From Edolisoma coerulescens (taxonomy: Eukaryota; Chordata; Aves; Passeriformes; Campephagidae): a DNA stretch of 64,000 bases. Shown here in pieces: positions 38,301-52,395 of the stretch. The stretch is taken from contig VWZW01001014.1 in the NCBI GenBank assembly GCA_013397115.1, forward strand, positions 1,595,414 through 1,659,413, in the 5' to 3' direction. Each line of letters opens with the position of its first letter. Position 1 is the first letter of the stretch. Position numbers and translations under genes: made by a program. The notes beneath the pieces were generated by a model that worked only from the letters and a program-made list of their open reading frames with translations, was not told the DNA's origin and did not search any database.

Positions 38301-40846
38301 CCATGCTTCTGCTTTTTCTGATATGTTAGTTGGTATTAGATCATTTGCTTTGCAAGATGTCTGTTGTTTTTGGGTTTTTTTCAATAGGCCATTGGTCAAA
38401 AGGGTGACCAAGAGTGTGACTGCAGCTGCCCAGTCTACATCAGGCAGAAGAGGAACTTCCAGTGATATGGACAAAGGTGACCAGAAAAAGATCAGAGTGG
38501 AACAAAAATCTGAACTCATTATTTGTCAGGAAACCTTTTGCTCAAATCTTAAGGCAGCATGCTACTGTTAAACTTTCCTTAATTATTTACTCCTTACTAC
38601 CAATTTATCAAGCTTTAACTCATTTTCTGCAGAGGTTTTCTGTATTCACTGCCAAGTGCTGATACCCTAAAACAATATTTGGAACAAAATATGGGATTTC
38701 CACAACTTGGAATTTTAAATAGACTTAAAAATATAAACAATCCTTTGTGGTGATGCTGCACAACTCAGCAGACAGGTCTGCAGGCCCTTGGGTGTTGCTA
38801 CCACGACATTAAGGAGCAGCTTCATAGGTAGCACTTGCACAAATTGAACTCCTGAGGAGCTCAGAGATCTGCAGGATTGGCAGCATCAGTAGTGGTGACA
38901 AGGAGCTCACTGGCAGCAACTGAGGATGACATGAAGGCAACCAAAGAAAGCTCCGCTCTTGTTCACCCTTGGAACTCAAACCCCAGCTTTTTACACACAG
39001 GCAGCAAAGAGATTCCCTGCCCTGTTTGAAGTTTATACTGATCTACCAAAAATTCATTCATAGGTTTTACATAAGAGATTTATGTAACACAGAGGTTTAC
39101 ATAACATAATGCACCAAAGACTTCATCCTATGAATTTTTCATAAGTTATGTCAAGTAGACAACCATGTGATACATTTCATAAGTTTGTATTACGAAGTAA
39201 TGATTTTAGTAAAATTATATTAATATAGTGCAGAATTCCCTAAAGACTAAATAAAATATAGTTCAATATCTGCGGTTGCTTGACAATGAACTGTTTATGG
39301 TAGTCTTAAAAAAAAAAAAAATCAGTGACATTTGAGACAAGCTAGAGTTCCCTCTGGTCTCCAGAGGTGATAAAATTCGTTTGCTTGTAACGTACGTTAA
39401 TCATGCAGAGTCCTTGCCATGATGGTAAGCAGATGAGTGACTGGCAAGACAAGGGGCGCAGCATTAAAATTGCTCTGCTTGCAGAAGCTGTCTCCAAACC
39501 AGCTCTGATGCTGCCTGTGCTGAGCCTGCCTGGCAGCCCAGGCACATGTGCAGCACTTCCCCTTGCTGCCAGGCAGGGACTGCCAGGCACATCACTTCTG
39601 CATCAGCAATGGTGGCAGCTGGAAGAAAAGCGTCCTGACACCTCCAAAATGCTAGTTTTAAAGGTTAATGTGAACATCCCTACTCCCATGTTCACAAGTT
39701 TGGGTCAGCATCCAGGCTCAGGCCCAGCTCTTCTGGCCTTTCCAGCCTGCAGCACCATTTTCCTCTCTCTGTTCTCAAACTGAGTTTTAGACCCATTCCA
39801 AGAGTACCGAATGGGGTTATTTACTCAAGTTGTAGATTGCTACCCTCTGAGCCCCATGACATTTAAAAAAAATAAACATTGGGATTTAACAGTCATCTTT
39901 ATTTCTATCTTATTCTCATTATTATTCTCTAATTCATAAATTGGCACTGAGAGACCCGTCCACTTTCAAACAGACCTTTTAGGCCCAGAGCTCATTCACT
40001 TCCATTAGAAACTGGGATTCCTGGCAGAGGGACAGATGCTGAAATGCTTTCAAATTTGGAGGAAACTCAGCATAAATGTGCCAAAGCTAAAGGTGACAAA
40101 GGAAAGGTTGTGGGGTTTTTTACCAAAACTATTGCTGTGATACAACCCCTGGGGTGGGTACATACGGGGCTGACTCCTGCTCCGGGGGCTGGTCTCTGAT
40201 GGAAAGGCATTTTGCTGTGGCACTTGCAGTACTTCCGTATAGAGGCCCTGAAGAGGTCCCCAGTTGCACCATGGCCATAGGCTCAGGAGACCAACCAAAT
40301 CTTGTTTTAGTATTGTCCCCCTCAAGGCTGGCTACAGGAACACTCAGCTACTGAAGAGACCAAAGGCTCACTGAGAAGTCTCTTCATTGTCCCTTAGTCA
40401 GCAGCACCAAGGGAAGGAAAACTTAGGGTATTCATCCCTCTCATTGGCCATGGAGAGGGAAGGAGCTGGATGCAGATGGGAGGAGCACAGCTGATGCCCA
40501 GGGAGAGCTGCTGGTATGCATGTCTGGGGAATGCACAAACAGCCCCGGGGTTCAGCTTTGAACAGGAAGAGTCACCTTCCTCATTCAAAATTTAAACATT
40601 GCTGGTCTGTCCCCATCTGCCTTTCAAGGGCCCCGAGCTTGCGGTATCTCATCCCTGGGGGTCTCCTGGAAGGCAGTGCTGAGCTCGCCCATCAATGAGT
40701 GAGGGGCTGGGATTTGCTGGAGAGAGCAAGGTGTCATTGGCAATGCATGGGTCCTGCCAGGAGACCTGGGGAACTGCTCTGGGTACTACAATCACTGCTG
40801 GGCCAGTCTGCAGAGGGGAGGCTCGGTGGCAGAGTGGGTTTGTCAC
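32383..40846. other. intergenic between lysozyme copies
   Basis: Apart from one CR1 copy (36931-37175) and A-rich tracts (near 32768 and 39310), I see no gene I can support. I looked for further lysozyme exons on both strands and found none. One acceptor-like open stretch at about 38384-38571 is discussed under findings. Confidence 0.45.
36931..37175 (+). mobile_element. CR1 LINE 3' fragment
   Basis: It has CR1 3' blocks: 'gatattaggaagaaattatt', 'ccagagaagttgtggatgcc', 'ctcagcagcctggtctagtg', 'ggtggtctttaaggtccttc' and a terminal 'cattctgtgattgta'. It is 5'-truncated. Confidence 0.93.
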
Positions 40847-43800
40847 CTAGAACCCACTTCTCTTAAAGTACTGGGCTCGCCTAATCACGCTGTTGGCGTA
40901 GTTGTAGTCTCTGCTGCATGGGTCTGCCTCGTAGACCGGGAGGTCGCGCATTTTTGCATGGTAGGTGCAGAGTCCCCCTGGAAAGAGTTAAGGAGCTGTT
41001 ATCGGCTTGTAAGTAAGAAACAGACATTTAAGAGCAAAAATTTGTAGCAAAAAGGGCCATGCCTCTCACCAAACACACACAACTGCTTGACAAAGTGCCA
41101 AATGTGCATTATTGTTGAAAAGTGACTGATTTTGTAAAATCTTTATTGCTACAGAGAAGGAGCCCATGACTCTCTCCAAATGCAGGTGGAAATGGAACAC
41201 TGTTACCAGAAAAGGATGTAATCAGAGCAAAGGAAGGGCAGTATCAGAGCAAGGAAGGGAGAGTAAGAAATAGTATAGGGTGAACAAACCAGCACACAGT
41301 ACAGACTACAAGGAAACCTGAATTGCAAGCTTCCTGGACACAACTTAACAGGTTGCCACAATAATCCTGTTGTGTTCTGATGCCTCAGTTTCTGCATTCC
41401 TCAGTGACTTTTGTTTAGTTGCTTTATCTTATTTATCCACCTAACAGCCATTTCTCATTGCCAGTCTGCTGGTACTGCTTCTGTTAAACTACAAAACTCT
41501 GATTCTGGTTATTTTGGGGCTTTGGGGGTTTCTTTTGTTTGTTTGGGGTTTTTTGTGGGGTTTTTTGTAAGAGATGCTGTAAAATCTGCCAGACTGATGC
41601 TCCTTTTTCCCTTAAAAGCAACACCAACAAGCACACAACACTCCCATCAGTCAGTCTGTCCCTTCCTAGTCCAAAGCCCATCCTGTACCTCTCAGCTGCC
41701 GGTCCCAGGTCCAGGTAGGATGTCTTGCCCGTACTTCATTAATGGAAAGGACCAAGATATTTGAGCACTGATTTATGTGCTCTTCACTATCCCACACCGC
41801 AAAAGGTTGCAGTTGCTGTCGGCTGATCTAGGAAAGACAAGCAAGAAAATAGGTTTCCCTCTGAATGCCACCCCCTCTTCATCGCATTCCCAGGCTGTGA
41901 CACATTGAAGTGACCTTATTCAGGACAACACTGAAACACAGCCTCTGCTGTAGAGGGATTGCAGTGAAGTGCTCTTTCAAACACAGAGCAGTCATTTGCT
42001 AAGGTAAGGCCCTGGGATATGCGCCACATTACTGAGCTGTTACTCACGCTTATCACCCTGGTGTACCTGCATCAGGCCGTACTTCTGCCGTCCCTGGTCC
42101 CAGCCGTTGTCCAGGAGCAGGCCGACACGGCTCTCCTGGGACATGATGGCACCGATGAGCGCTGGGTCCAAGCACAGGTTTCTGGCTACTCTCCTAATTG
42201 GGATCTCGTATCTCCTCAGGCGTACGAGGTCTGCCTCAGCAGTCCTCCGTATCATGGCATATCCTGTGGTGGAGGAAAAGGCAGACTTACACACAGCCCT
42301 GTCCAAACCCCTTGCTTCCCCCTTGAGCAGGTGTGTCAAAGGAGGAACTCAAGTTTTTAAGAAATTGCATCTACATCCAGTTGGGCAGTGGGGTTTGAGG
42401 AACAAGCACGGCCCTATTGTGGCTGCACATGCGTGATCCTTTTCTTCTGCTGCACCTCTGGAGTCAGAAAAGTGAAGTTTCAAAATGGATTGGAAAAAAT
42501 TGAGTTTTATGTTAGTACTGACTGGCCACACTGCAGTAACAGCTGTATTCTATTTATAGAGAGTGGGAGCTTTTTTGAAGCAAATTTGGAACAGTTTGGA
42601 AACAAGCAAGCAGGTTCAGATCTGTGCTTGAACACCCGCAGTCAGGTGTCTGTCCTGGAAGAGCCTACATCCAAGGAACATGGCAAAATCCCTGGAGATA
42701 TCAGCAGTATGAATGTGACGTAGTCAGCTGTATGGGGACACAGGGCAATAACACCAGGCAAGAAAGAGAGAAATGTGAAGAATTTACCAAAAATGAGTCA
42801 ACCAGAGGTAAGACGGCTACACACCTGGGACTTCCCCCTATAAAGTGTGTCTCTGGCAGGTCAGCACTGGCCAGCTCAGCCAACATGCCAGCACCCAGGA
42901 CTTGGCTCTGTGTATCTTACCCTTGGAGCAGACAAGCCTTGGGGCTTTGTGAGGAGGCTGATGCTAAAGTCTTGGCTGATGAAGAAGCTGTTTTAACAGA
43001 AAAGGGCTGGTACTATTTCCCTTTGCTTTGAGGCTGAAGATCCTGACTATGGGACATGAAGTTCATCCTTCCACTTCCCACCAGGTCTGGAGGCTTCACA
43101 GCACCTGCTATTTTGGAAGAGGAAGTGTCGCTTTCTCCCTTTTGGCTAACTGAATAGCTGTACCACATTTAATTTGGAGATAACAGAAGATAAGGTATCT
43201 CTCTGTCAGGTACAAACAGGTTGACAAATCAAGCAATGAATGATACATACCACAGTCAGAGGCTCTTGCAGGTGTACAGGACATCGTGGGGACTTGAAGA
43301 GCACTTATGTCGCCATAGCAACTGTAACTCATGGATGGAGCTGAAATATTGAACGGAGGTGTTTGAACACATAAGATCTCAGAGCAGTATTGTACAGGTG
43401 CTGCAAGTGCATGCAAGTCAAGCATGAGAGAGCTGTCCAGACCTGCAATCCACATCCCCTTGTGTTGGCCCTGCTTGTACGGTTGCCACTGCTCTCCATC
43501 AGTAATGTTATCAAAGAAAGGTAGAGAACAGAAATTTGTTCTTTTCTCATTGAATATTGAAGCAAATGGATCTAATGACCATTTAGATGAACGTGCACCT
43601 GCCCCGTTAGTCTAAAGGCTGGTATAGGAGAGGAGAACCACAGCCTCTGCTTTTATTTCAGAGGGCTCTTCCAATTCAGTACCCTGCAGTGCTCGAAACC
43701 ACTCAGATGATGGCTGGAGGTATCTGAGCCCCCTGGCAGGGATTGTCTCCTGTGTCCCTCCGTAACTTGGTGAGGAATTAATTCAGGAGAATGCTTGCCT

Positions 43801-44209
43801 CAGTCTGGAAAAAATTAGCCTGTTGCCTCAGAAACTGAGGAACAAATAGCCTCCATCAAACAGCTTGCCACTTGTGTGAGACCATTTCTGAGCAGGCAGG
43901 GAAATCGGATAAGGTTAGCTGGGAAAATCAAGAGGAGACATGTCTGTGACTCTCTTGGTTTCAGTCCCATCCTCCAGATGTGCTGGTTTAAAAGACCTGT
44001 GTGGGCAGCAAGCAGCCTCATACAGCAGCTGAGGACCTTCAGCTACACAGGATCTTACAGAGCCATGCGGGAAGGGAGCCTCAGGCCTGGCTGCACACCT
44101 CCTCTCCATGGTCCTTCTGCAAACAATTCCCAGTGTGCTTTTGACAGCAACCCAAACCCGTCTCACCAACAAGGGCTGAAAGACCCAGCAACAGCAGTGC
44201 AGGGATCAT
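40847..44209 (-). CDS. LYG2: g-type (goose-type) lysozyme, divergent
   Basis: This is a secreted muramidase-family protein (GH23 fold) that cuts peptidoglycan between NAM and NAG. Five coding exons are 44167-44209, 43251-43340, 42067-42263, 41689-41827 and 40847-40977. Phases agree and give 199 aa; a 5'UTR acceptor lies at 44242-44243, so the first coding exon starts at 44241. Residues 1-15 (MIPALLLLGLSALVA) are a signal peptide. The four conserved cysteines are at 22, 36, 44 and 75. The catalytic Glu is E88 in IMSQESRVG; YGLMQ follows at 106-110. The two goose active-site aspartates are not conserved: NGWDQGRQK replaces NGWGDRG, and QISRQ replaces QVDKR. Three extra cysteines occur at about 131, 160 and 177. 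Activity is therefore uncertain. The LYG2 symbol is from position between MRPL30 and TXNDC9; LYG1 or another avian paralogue is possible. Confidence 0.9.
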
Positions 44210-47200
44210 GGTGATGGCTCTCCTCAGCTGTCCCAGGAGACCTGGAAACACAGTGGTTTGCAAAACATGAAGGAATTACTGCTGATTTTCAACAGCACTG
44301 TAGCAAAGCTGGTGTGCCAGAAGCTTCCACCCTGACAGGGATGGCATTAGCCAAAGAGGGGTTGGGCAGCAGAGGTACTTTCTCCCTTTGGGGAGATGGG
44401 GATCAGGGAGGTCCCTGATGGCAGCCTGGGCCAGCAGGAATCTTTTTAGCCCCTGTCAGTTCTCATTGCTTGTTCACATGGTCCCTCCTGAAGGCCCATA
44501 GTGTGTCTTTACGATGAGAAGGTCCACTATCTCTGCTTAAATTTTATAGGTGTTTGAAGTCTAATGTGCTACAAAGTGCCCACAACCCCTTCCTCTCTGT
44601 TCAAAAAGGATTTTTCCTTGGCTTTTGGAAAAACTTGTTTTCAAAAATCAAGAACTATGACCCTTAATTCTCTGCTAAGAGCATGTATGGCAACTCCAAG
44701 ATTTATTTGACGAAATAGTACTTCTCTGTGTGATATTGGCAGATAACCACTTCACTAATAAATGCATGTGTTGTGCCTATTAATAAAATTCCAAAATGTC
44801 ATCAGATGATAGCTATCAAATGGAAAAAAATTGGCTGTATTTGCCTTGCTGATGAACACATTTAAACTGAGCAGCTTGTGTGGTTTACAAATTTATTTTT
44901 TTTCCAAGAAGATTTCAAACACAAAACACACCATGAGTCTTGTAGGCAATTAACACTAATCCTGCTAACACTTGAAAACACGTTATCAGTTTTAATAGCA
45001 TGTGACCTTTTCTCTAGCCTGCATTGCTACCACAAACCAGATTTTACTGATGCAGAAACACAAATAATCCACCGGTATCATTGGAAAGACTCCCTTGTCC
45101 TGACTGAGCTTATTCAGGCCAGCAATGTCCATGGCCAGGTCAGGGTACACTCGGTGGCTCCGTTTGAGCTCTAACACTAACACTAAGTATTCACAAGCCC
45201 AGATTAATACAGCTTGACCCAACACCTATGAATTCAATGGCAAATCCATCTGTGTCCCTGTTAAAAGCTACAGTATGTAGCTCTTTCCACATGCAGGAAT
45301 TTTTTTTTCACTCCCATCACAAAAACCTCACAGGCCTTAGGTAGAAACAGCATAGCAATCACAATATTGGCAAAATGCTAAATCAAAACAAGTCAAGGCT
45401 TCTGGTTCTAAATAAATATTCTGTGAGTGAATTCAGACTCACCTGTCTTCAGTCGTCCTTCCTCTGAGGCAGGTCACTTGATGACTTTTATATATATATG
45501 TAGGAAAAGGTATCCACCCTATGGGCTTTGGAATGTTAATTTCTACCTAGTGTGATGACTGTTTTAAAGTACAATAAGTAATATATATTAAGAGCTTAGA
45601 ACTCCAATGATTTCTTTCATCCAAAGATTTGCACAGGTGGTGGTTAGTCAGACTCAGGACAACTCTGTGAAAGGAAATAAACACTGGGTTTCCTCCATCA
45701 ATAAGTACATTGATGCACAGTAAATGACTTGCAGAAACTATTGAAGTGAATCAGTGGCAGAGGCCAGGCAAAAATCAGATCCCTGAGTAGTCCTCCTTTT
45801 GCTTTGCATCTGCACATATTTCTGGAAGGATTGTTTTTGTCTTGTTTCCTCAATGATTTCAGATAGGCAAGCTTTTAATTATGTATCATACTTCCATATG
45901 AATTTTAACAAGGACAATTAAGGAAAATTGTCCCACTGCTTCATTGCTTACAACAAACCTAACTCAGGATGGGCACTTGACTACTTTGAGAGCAGAGGCA
46001 GGGTCTGAGTTTCAGGTTTGGGGAGGTGGGAGGTTGCAGCAGAAATTAGGAGGAAGGAAACTGGTCTCTCAGCAGCTGAAGTTAGTGGGGACACACAGAG
46101 GGGCTCTGAAAGACATGCACTTTGCAGCCAAGAGACTTTTCACATATCTAAAACATCTGAGTCACCTGGGGAAGGAAAGACAGTCTGGGAGGCCAGTGCC
46201 CTTCAATCCTGTTCCATTTGTCATATTTTTCTCTTCCCAAGACTCTGCCTAGTATGCATGGAGGCTAGGAAGGCACGATTTTCTTCTGGTAGCTTTCTCT
46301 TCATTATTTAATGTGTCACAAATCCATCTATTCCCATTGCTCTTTTGGGATTGAGATGTGGCAGGTAGGAAATGCTGTTTTGGCCAGATGCTAATTTACA
46401 TGTTCGAAATCAGGCACTGTTACAGGAGATTTGGTATAAGGGTTAAGGTGAGTCTCAGTTATAGGACTCCCAATGAAACCTTCCCAAAGTTTACAACAAG
46501 GCTAGGCAATCATTCTTCATGTACAAACCTGATTTCTCATTGTGGTATCTCGGACTGGACTATCACTTAATCCTTTGACTGGGGTTTAACATTTTAAATA
46601 GCAGAAGGTAAAGTTTGACATAATGTAAGGTGCACATCTATGTGGTGGTGTCATGGTTTAACACGTAGAAAATAGAAACATCACATGTACAGTGCGCTTT
46701 AATCCTTTCAAAGGAAATAGCAACTGATGAAATGCTGGAGGGGAGGAAAGCCAGAAGAAATGATCTGGGAAAAGCTCATAGTGCACAGCTTGATGGCAAC
46801 AAACCCAGTAGACATAATCATTTATCCTCTATAGAACAAGACAATTTTTATTAGAAAGAGATGTTTTCTCTCAAATAGATTATAACAATTTAGTATTAAC
46901 ATCCAGGTATGCTTTATAAAAACAGCATCATGTTAGTGACAAAAAACTTAACGTTCCTCTGTCGCTGAGCCTGTGTTCATGCTGATGACTTAGGACCTTT
47001 TTTTGAGAAGTAGCCTCTAACCTTAGGGAAGATTTATTTCCTAATGTGTTCCTAATGTTCACTTGCTGATGGCCCTTAAGATAAAGTTTGGAATTTAAAT
47101 ACTGTTTGTCTTTGCTACATATTTTTCCTTTATTACCAAGTAATCACATTTTTCCACATTTCACAGTAGTCACATGAATTCTTAATACCTACTCTGCATT

Positions 47201-48606
47201 GCATTGCTCCTTATGTACTCATTGAGTAGTGGATGTTATGTTTTAAATACAAGTATTTTTATGTGTGCAGCTAGAAGCTCTTAGGTCCCTGGGACATATT
47301 CCTTATATTCATGCAATTTCCCCTGTAAGCCCAAAAAAGAGGGTATTTTTTTCAGCAGTGTTATGGACTTTTTCTCGCTAAAAACCTCCTTATCCACACA
47401 AATTTTGCCAACTGCCTTTTAGAGTAAAAGCCAAAAGCAATCACCCTCAATGGAAACATGGTCATGCTCATATACACTGCATGGAGCAGGGCTCTCAGCC
47501 AGTGCATTTGTCCAAGGCACCGCCACGTAATGAGAGCTGCGGGATGTCAGAAAACAATCTTCTGCTCAAAGATCTTTGTGGGGCTGTAAACTCAGAGCAC
47601 TGCGTGTAGGTGAGCCACCTAATGAGAGTGGGCTGCATCTGTCACTAGTACAGCACAATTTTTCATTTTTATGATAGATTTAATTTGGAAAATTACATCA
47701 AGAGTACAGTGCCAATACCTATTCTCCTTGTGCTGGATTTGGTCAGCACAGCGTGTGACTGGGAGGGAGGGGATGGAAGGTCAAGGAAAGAGGAGGACTT
47801 CACTTAGCAAATGGTACCTGCATCTTCTTAAAATTAAGAAGCAGGAAAGGTTCCTGGTATTCATGTGCATCCTGGCATTCAGCTGCAGTCAGTTACCACA
47901 GACATGCTTTCTCTGTGGTCTGCCAATGACACTGTCAGTTACATTCAGGTAAAGGGAGAGCAGAGTGGACAAAAAATGTTACCTGACACAACAGCATTTT
48001 CCACTTGTCTTACATAAACTAGAAGGGACCACTCCTGAGATCTAAAGAACACCAAGGTTCAGTACCAACAGTTTTTCCTACTCACAGATTTTCACTTTAT
48101 ATTTTTTCCTCCTTATGCCAAATGAAGTTTTTTCGTTCTGCTTAATGGAGAAGCAATCAAAATGAAGCATCATTTTGAAAAGAATTATATGCTGGACATG
48201 TTATTCTCCTTCAGGCTGCAGGTTGTAGCATCACCTGTCACTGGGTGGTGAGAATACCATCTAAAATTTCTTGGAATGATACCCACATTAATTATTGTCT
48301 CCATTGTGAGTTTCAACTTGTTTCATAACATTGACAGGCAGATGAATTTCTCAGATTGTTCCTTTTGTCTTGGATGTAATTATAGGTAACACCAGGTATC
48401 CTCAGACTTTGTAACTGCTTTATAGGGAAGCTGCCCATCACTGCTGACGTAGGTTGGATACCTACCACTAACTGACCAGTTAAAGATGCATCTGTAGCAT
48501 CATCTCAGACAAATCCTCTACGGTTGTCCTTCCCAGCTTTTAAAGGGACACACCCAGTTTAATAATTAAATTTCCATATTTTTTTCTTTTTTACATCTAG
48601 TACACC

Positions 48607-48760
48607 TGGAAGTAATCATAGGATCATATAGGTTAGAAAACACTTCTAAGATCATTGAGTCCAACCATTAACTCAGCACTGCCAGTTCCATCACTAAACC
48701 ATGTCCCTAAGCACCACATCTACACATCTTCAAAAGTCTTCAAACTTGTAAGACATGAGG
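48607..48760 (-). mobile_element. CR1-type 3' fragment
   Basis: A reversed CR1-like tail ('tcataggatcatataggtta', 'aagatcattgagtccaacca') is followed by the block listing 'cactgccagttccatcacta'. It is short and diverged. Confidence 0.8.
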
Positions 48761-49074
48761 CTCTCTGTTTTCACTGTATTCAGAAGTGAACAAGTGCTGA
48801 GGGTCCCAATCTCTTCCTTTATCTTGCCTTTCTGAAGAATGCAGATGGGTATGGAAGTAACATCCCATTCTGCATCTCTCTGGCCTTCACATAAAATAAC
48901 TAAGGCTAGAAATGTTTGTGAGGGGGGAAAAAAGTATTTTCCTTCTGCTCTCTAAAATGAGATTTTTGATTTTACTGTACAAATGGTGTTCTAGCAAAAA
49001 GGTCACTGGACTGGATCCTATGAGAGTTCAGTTCACATCCCATCTTAAAGACAGATCTATCTAAAGCAAGTCAT

Positions 49075-49825
49075 TTGAAGATGGAGCCAGGATAGGGTCC
49101 TGCACATGGGTCGGGGCAATCCCAAGCATGAATATAGGCAGGGGGATGAATGGATTGAGAGCAGCCCTGAGAAGGACTTGGGGCGCTGGTTGACAAGATG
49201 CTCAACATGACCCAGCAATGGGCATTCACAGACCAGAAGCGCAACTGTGTCCGGGCTGCCCCAAAATCAGCAGGGCTAGCAGGCTGAGGGAGGGGATTCT
49301 GCCCCTGCACTACAGTCTCATGAGATCCCACCTGGAGTAAAACATTCAGCTCTGGGCTCCCAATGTAAGAAGGATGTGCAATTGCTGGAACAAGTCCAGA
49401 GGAAAGTCACCAAGGTGATCAGAGGGCTGGAGCACTTCTCCTACAAAGAAAAGCTGAGAGAGTTGGGATCGTACAGGAAAAGGCAATACTCTGGAGAGAC
49501 CTTATAGCACACTCCACTACATAGAGGGGGAAATGAGGGCTGTGGAGGCATTTTGTACAAGGGTATATAGTGATAGGACGAGGGGGCATGGCTTCAAACT
49601 GAGGGCAGGTTTGGATTTGATACAAGGAACGAAGTCTTTGTGTGAGACACTGAGACAGGTTGCCCAGAGAAGTCGTGGGTGCCCCATCCCTGGAAGTGTT
49701 GAAGGCCACATTGGATAGGGCTTTGAGCAACCTGGTTTAGTGGAAGATGTCCCTGCCCATTGGGGGTGGAACTAGGTGATGTTTAAGGTCCTTTCCAACT
49801 CAAACCATTCTGTGTTTCGATGATA
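49075..49825 (+). mobile_element. CR1 LINE 3' fragment
   Basis: It shares blocks with the CR1 at 12.0-13.3 kb, including the 'agcagccctgagaaggactt' segment, 'gatcagagggctggagcact' and 'ctgagagagttgggatcgta'. It ends in 'aggtcctttccaactcaaac' and 'cattctgtg'. Small open frames inside it are degenerate CR1 coding sequence. Confidence 0.92.
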
Positions 49826-52294
49826 ACTATCAAGAGCATTTCTGCGTGCCTGGAATTAATGATACAAAGCATTGAGGACTGTTAACATTCTAGAAAACAA
49901 AGAGGAAACAACTTCAGGCTTTTTTCTAGGGCAGTGCAATAACAAAAGAAATAATTAGCAAGGAGGAAGTAGATCAGGAAAGTAATTAATGTTGTTCTGT
50001 GTATTACAATCACCTGATTTTCATACAATGCCATCTTGGGAAAAGCCAGTTGTTACTGGAGATTGCATGGCTTGTGAAGAAGGTAAGTTAATTTTTAAAC
50101 CTTTTTTATAAGAGTCACATGTTGAAGTCATACCACCAGATGGGTGATGCTTAAACAGGTTGTGTTCCAAAATGCAAATTATATTAACACAGATTCAACA
50201 CTGAGCTGACACAGCTACAAGGCTCCTAGATCAGTGTTGGCTTATTTTAGGCAGCTCAAGCCACAGCTGTAACAACTAATCAAAAACCACAAAGTAGCTT
50301 TAGAATATGCACCTTATGGGATCTCTAAAAGCAAGTTTTCTTAACTGCTTCCTTTCCATCAATAAGCACCCAATATCTGTGAGTGTATATGAACTTAAAA
50401 TTAATTCACCGAATTTGAACAAGGTATTTTTGGGTGATGCTCTGGGGTCTTATGTACTTATTTAGCCAGTTTGATGTGTTACCTTAACTTGATGAAGAAG
50501 GTATGAGCATAAATACCCTTCTGTAGCTTATGATACAGGATGGTGCTCTGCAGAGAGACAGGGAACAAGGAGCATCTGGCAGACCACAATGTCTTGGATC
50601 ACCACAATCACATTGGACAGGCTGATTGCTGACGGCTCCGAAGCGTGATCCAAGAACAAAAGGTCAGAGTAGACCATTTTTTGTCAAATGTGGTGGAACC
50701 TCTCTCTATTTATCCTTTAAACGTGGCTCAGGAGCAACATACCCTTCAGAACAATTCTCAAGCAGTGTACTGTAACATCAAGTACCCTCACCTTCCAATT
50801 CTTAGAGGCTTTTCTTCAGCTCCAGAGTGTAACTCTCACTCTCAAACTGTCATATAGAGCTGTTCTAAAGAGACAGATCAACCACTGACAGAATTTTCCT
50901 TAAAAAAAGTGGGTTACACAGCTATTGTATATGCAATGAGTACAAAAGCCATGCTATTTCTGCACCAGCTAGTGCTTGTTTGTGTGTATGCAGAGAAAAA
51001 GTGACAGCATCCCTCACTCTGGGTTGAGAACACCAGCTTTACTCTTACGGGGAAGACAAAGGGCTTGTCTTAGAAACTGTACTGGCCAAAGCCCAAACCT
51101 TCTATAGAAATTTCTGTAGAAAAGCCTTCATTTTAGAATTTCTAGGTAGGGGATAGAAAAAAGGGGATTCCTTGTAACAGAGGACTTGAGAGCATCAATT
51201 AATCTTTTGAGCTGGCCTCCCTCCACCCCTGTGACACTTGCAGGTAATTCAGCCTACTAATGGGGTCTGAGAGCAGCTATTCAGCTGTTGCTCTCTCCAG
51301 AATTTGTTTCTCATCCTGCCTCTTTCTGGGACCAGACTTTTACACACTTCCCAGATCCCAAAGCTAAACTCAGCATTTCACATCGGGGTAGATTTCTTGA
51401 GCAGAAATACAGCAAAACACAGGATCATACAGTGATCAAAGAGTGTCCAGTCAACTCCACTTACTTCAGCATCAAGAGCTGGACAACTGAAATCCTGTTT
51501 GGTTATTATTCCCTTCATGCTTTTCTTTATTATTTCATACCAAGCATCAGGCACAGACTTAAGCACTAATCATTATTAAAGTTATATGCTGAGTTCAGGC
51601 CTAAGACCCATCACTTCCAAAGCTATACTTGAATATTTCTCATCTCTTTGTTGTCTGACAACCTTTCATGGCTGACCCATGCCAGACCAGGTACAATTTT
51701 GTGATTAGTCTAGGCTCAGGAACCTTAGTCAGTCATGTCCTCACATACCTGATCCATCTGCTGTAAGCAATTAATCCCATACAACCTGTGTTCTTTCTAG
51801 ATATTGCTAATCATCATCACCCTCATCATCTCATCTATCAGCCATATGGCCACTGGATTGCTGTTGACAATCTTTCTGCTTTTCAAGTCTGTACAGCTGA
51901 CATTTATTTGAGCTGGTGTCTGTATTGTGACACTTCAAGCTTGCTGTCCCATGTCTTCTGATCATGGACAATTCATTAATTTAACCTGCACGGCAAAATC
52001 ATTAAACTCTACCACAGAAGAGTAACTTGTTCCTCACTACTCAAACTAGATGAATTTCCCATTTCTTAAAGAACCTCTAGGTTTCAGCAAAAATAAAATT
52101 TTTGGGTTTGAATTGCTCATCTCAAAGTAATATGCAGGATGGAGATGTAACCAAGAGAACTGTTCAGTAACTGTTTTGATGTTTATTCAAGACAATATGC
52201 AGAAAGCAGACATGAAAGTAAAGACTTGAAGGAGCAAATCTGTGAGATTGCTACTTCAAAATAAATTTATAGTATGAACAGTCTCAATTTCCCT

Positions 52295-52395
52295 TGTTAC
52301 CCATGGCAGGAGCATCCCTGTCCACGGCAGGGGCTTAGACCTAGATGATCTCTAAGGTCACTTGCAACCCAGCCCATTCCATGAGTCTATGATTC
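52295..52395 (+). mobile_element. CR1 3' tail fragment
   Basis: Only the last about 100 bp of a CR1 remain: 'ccatggcaggagcatccctg', 'gacctagatgatctctaagg' and a terminal 'ccattccatgagtctatgattct'-type end. Confidence 0.85.
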
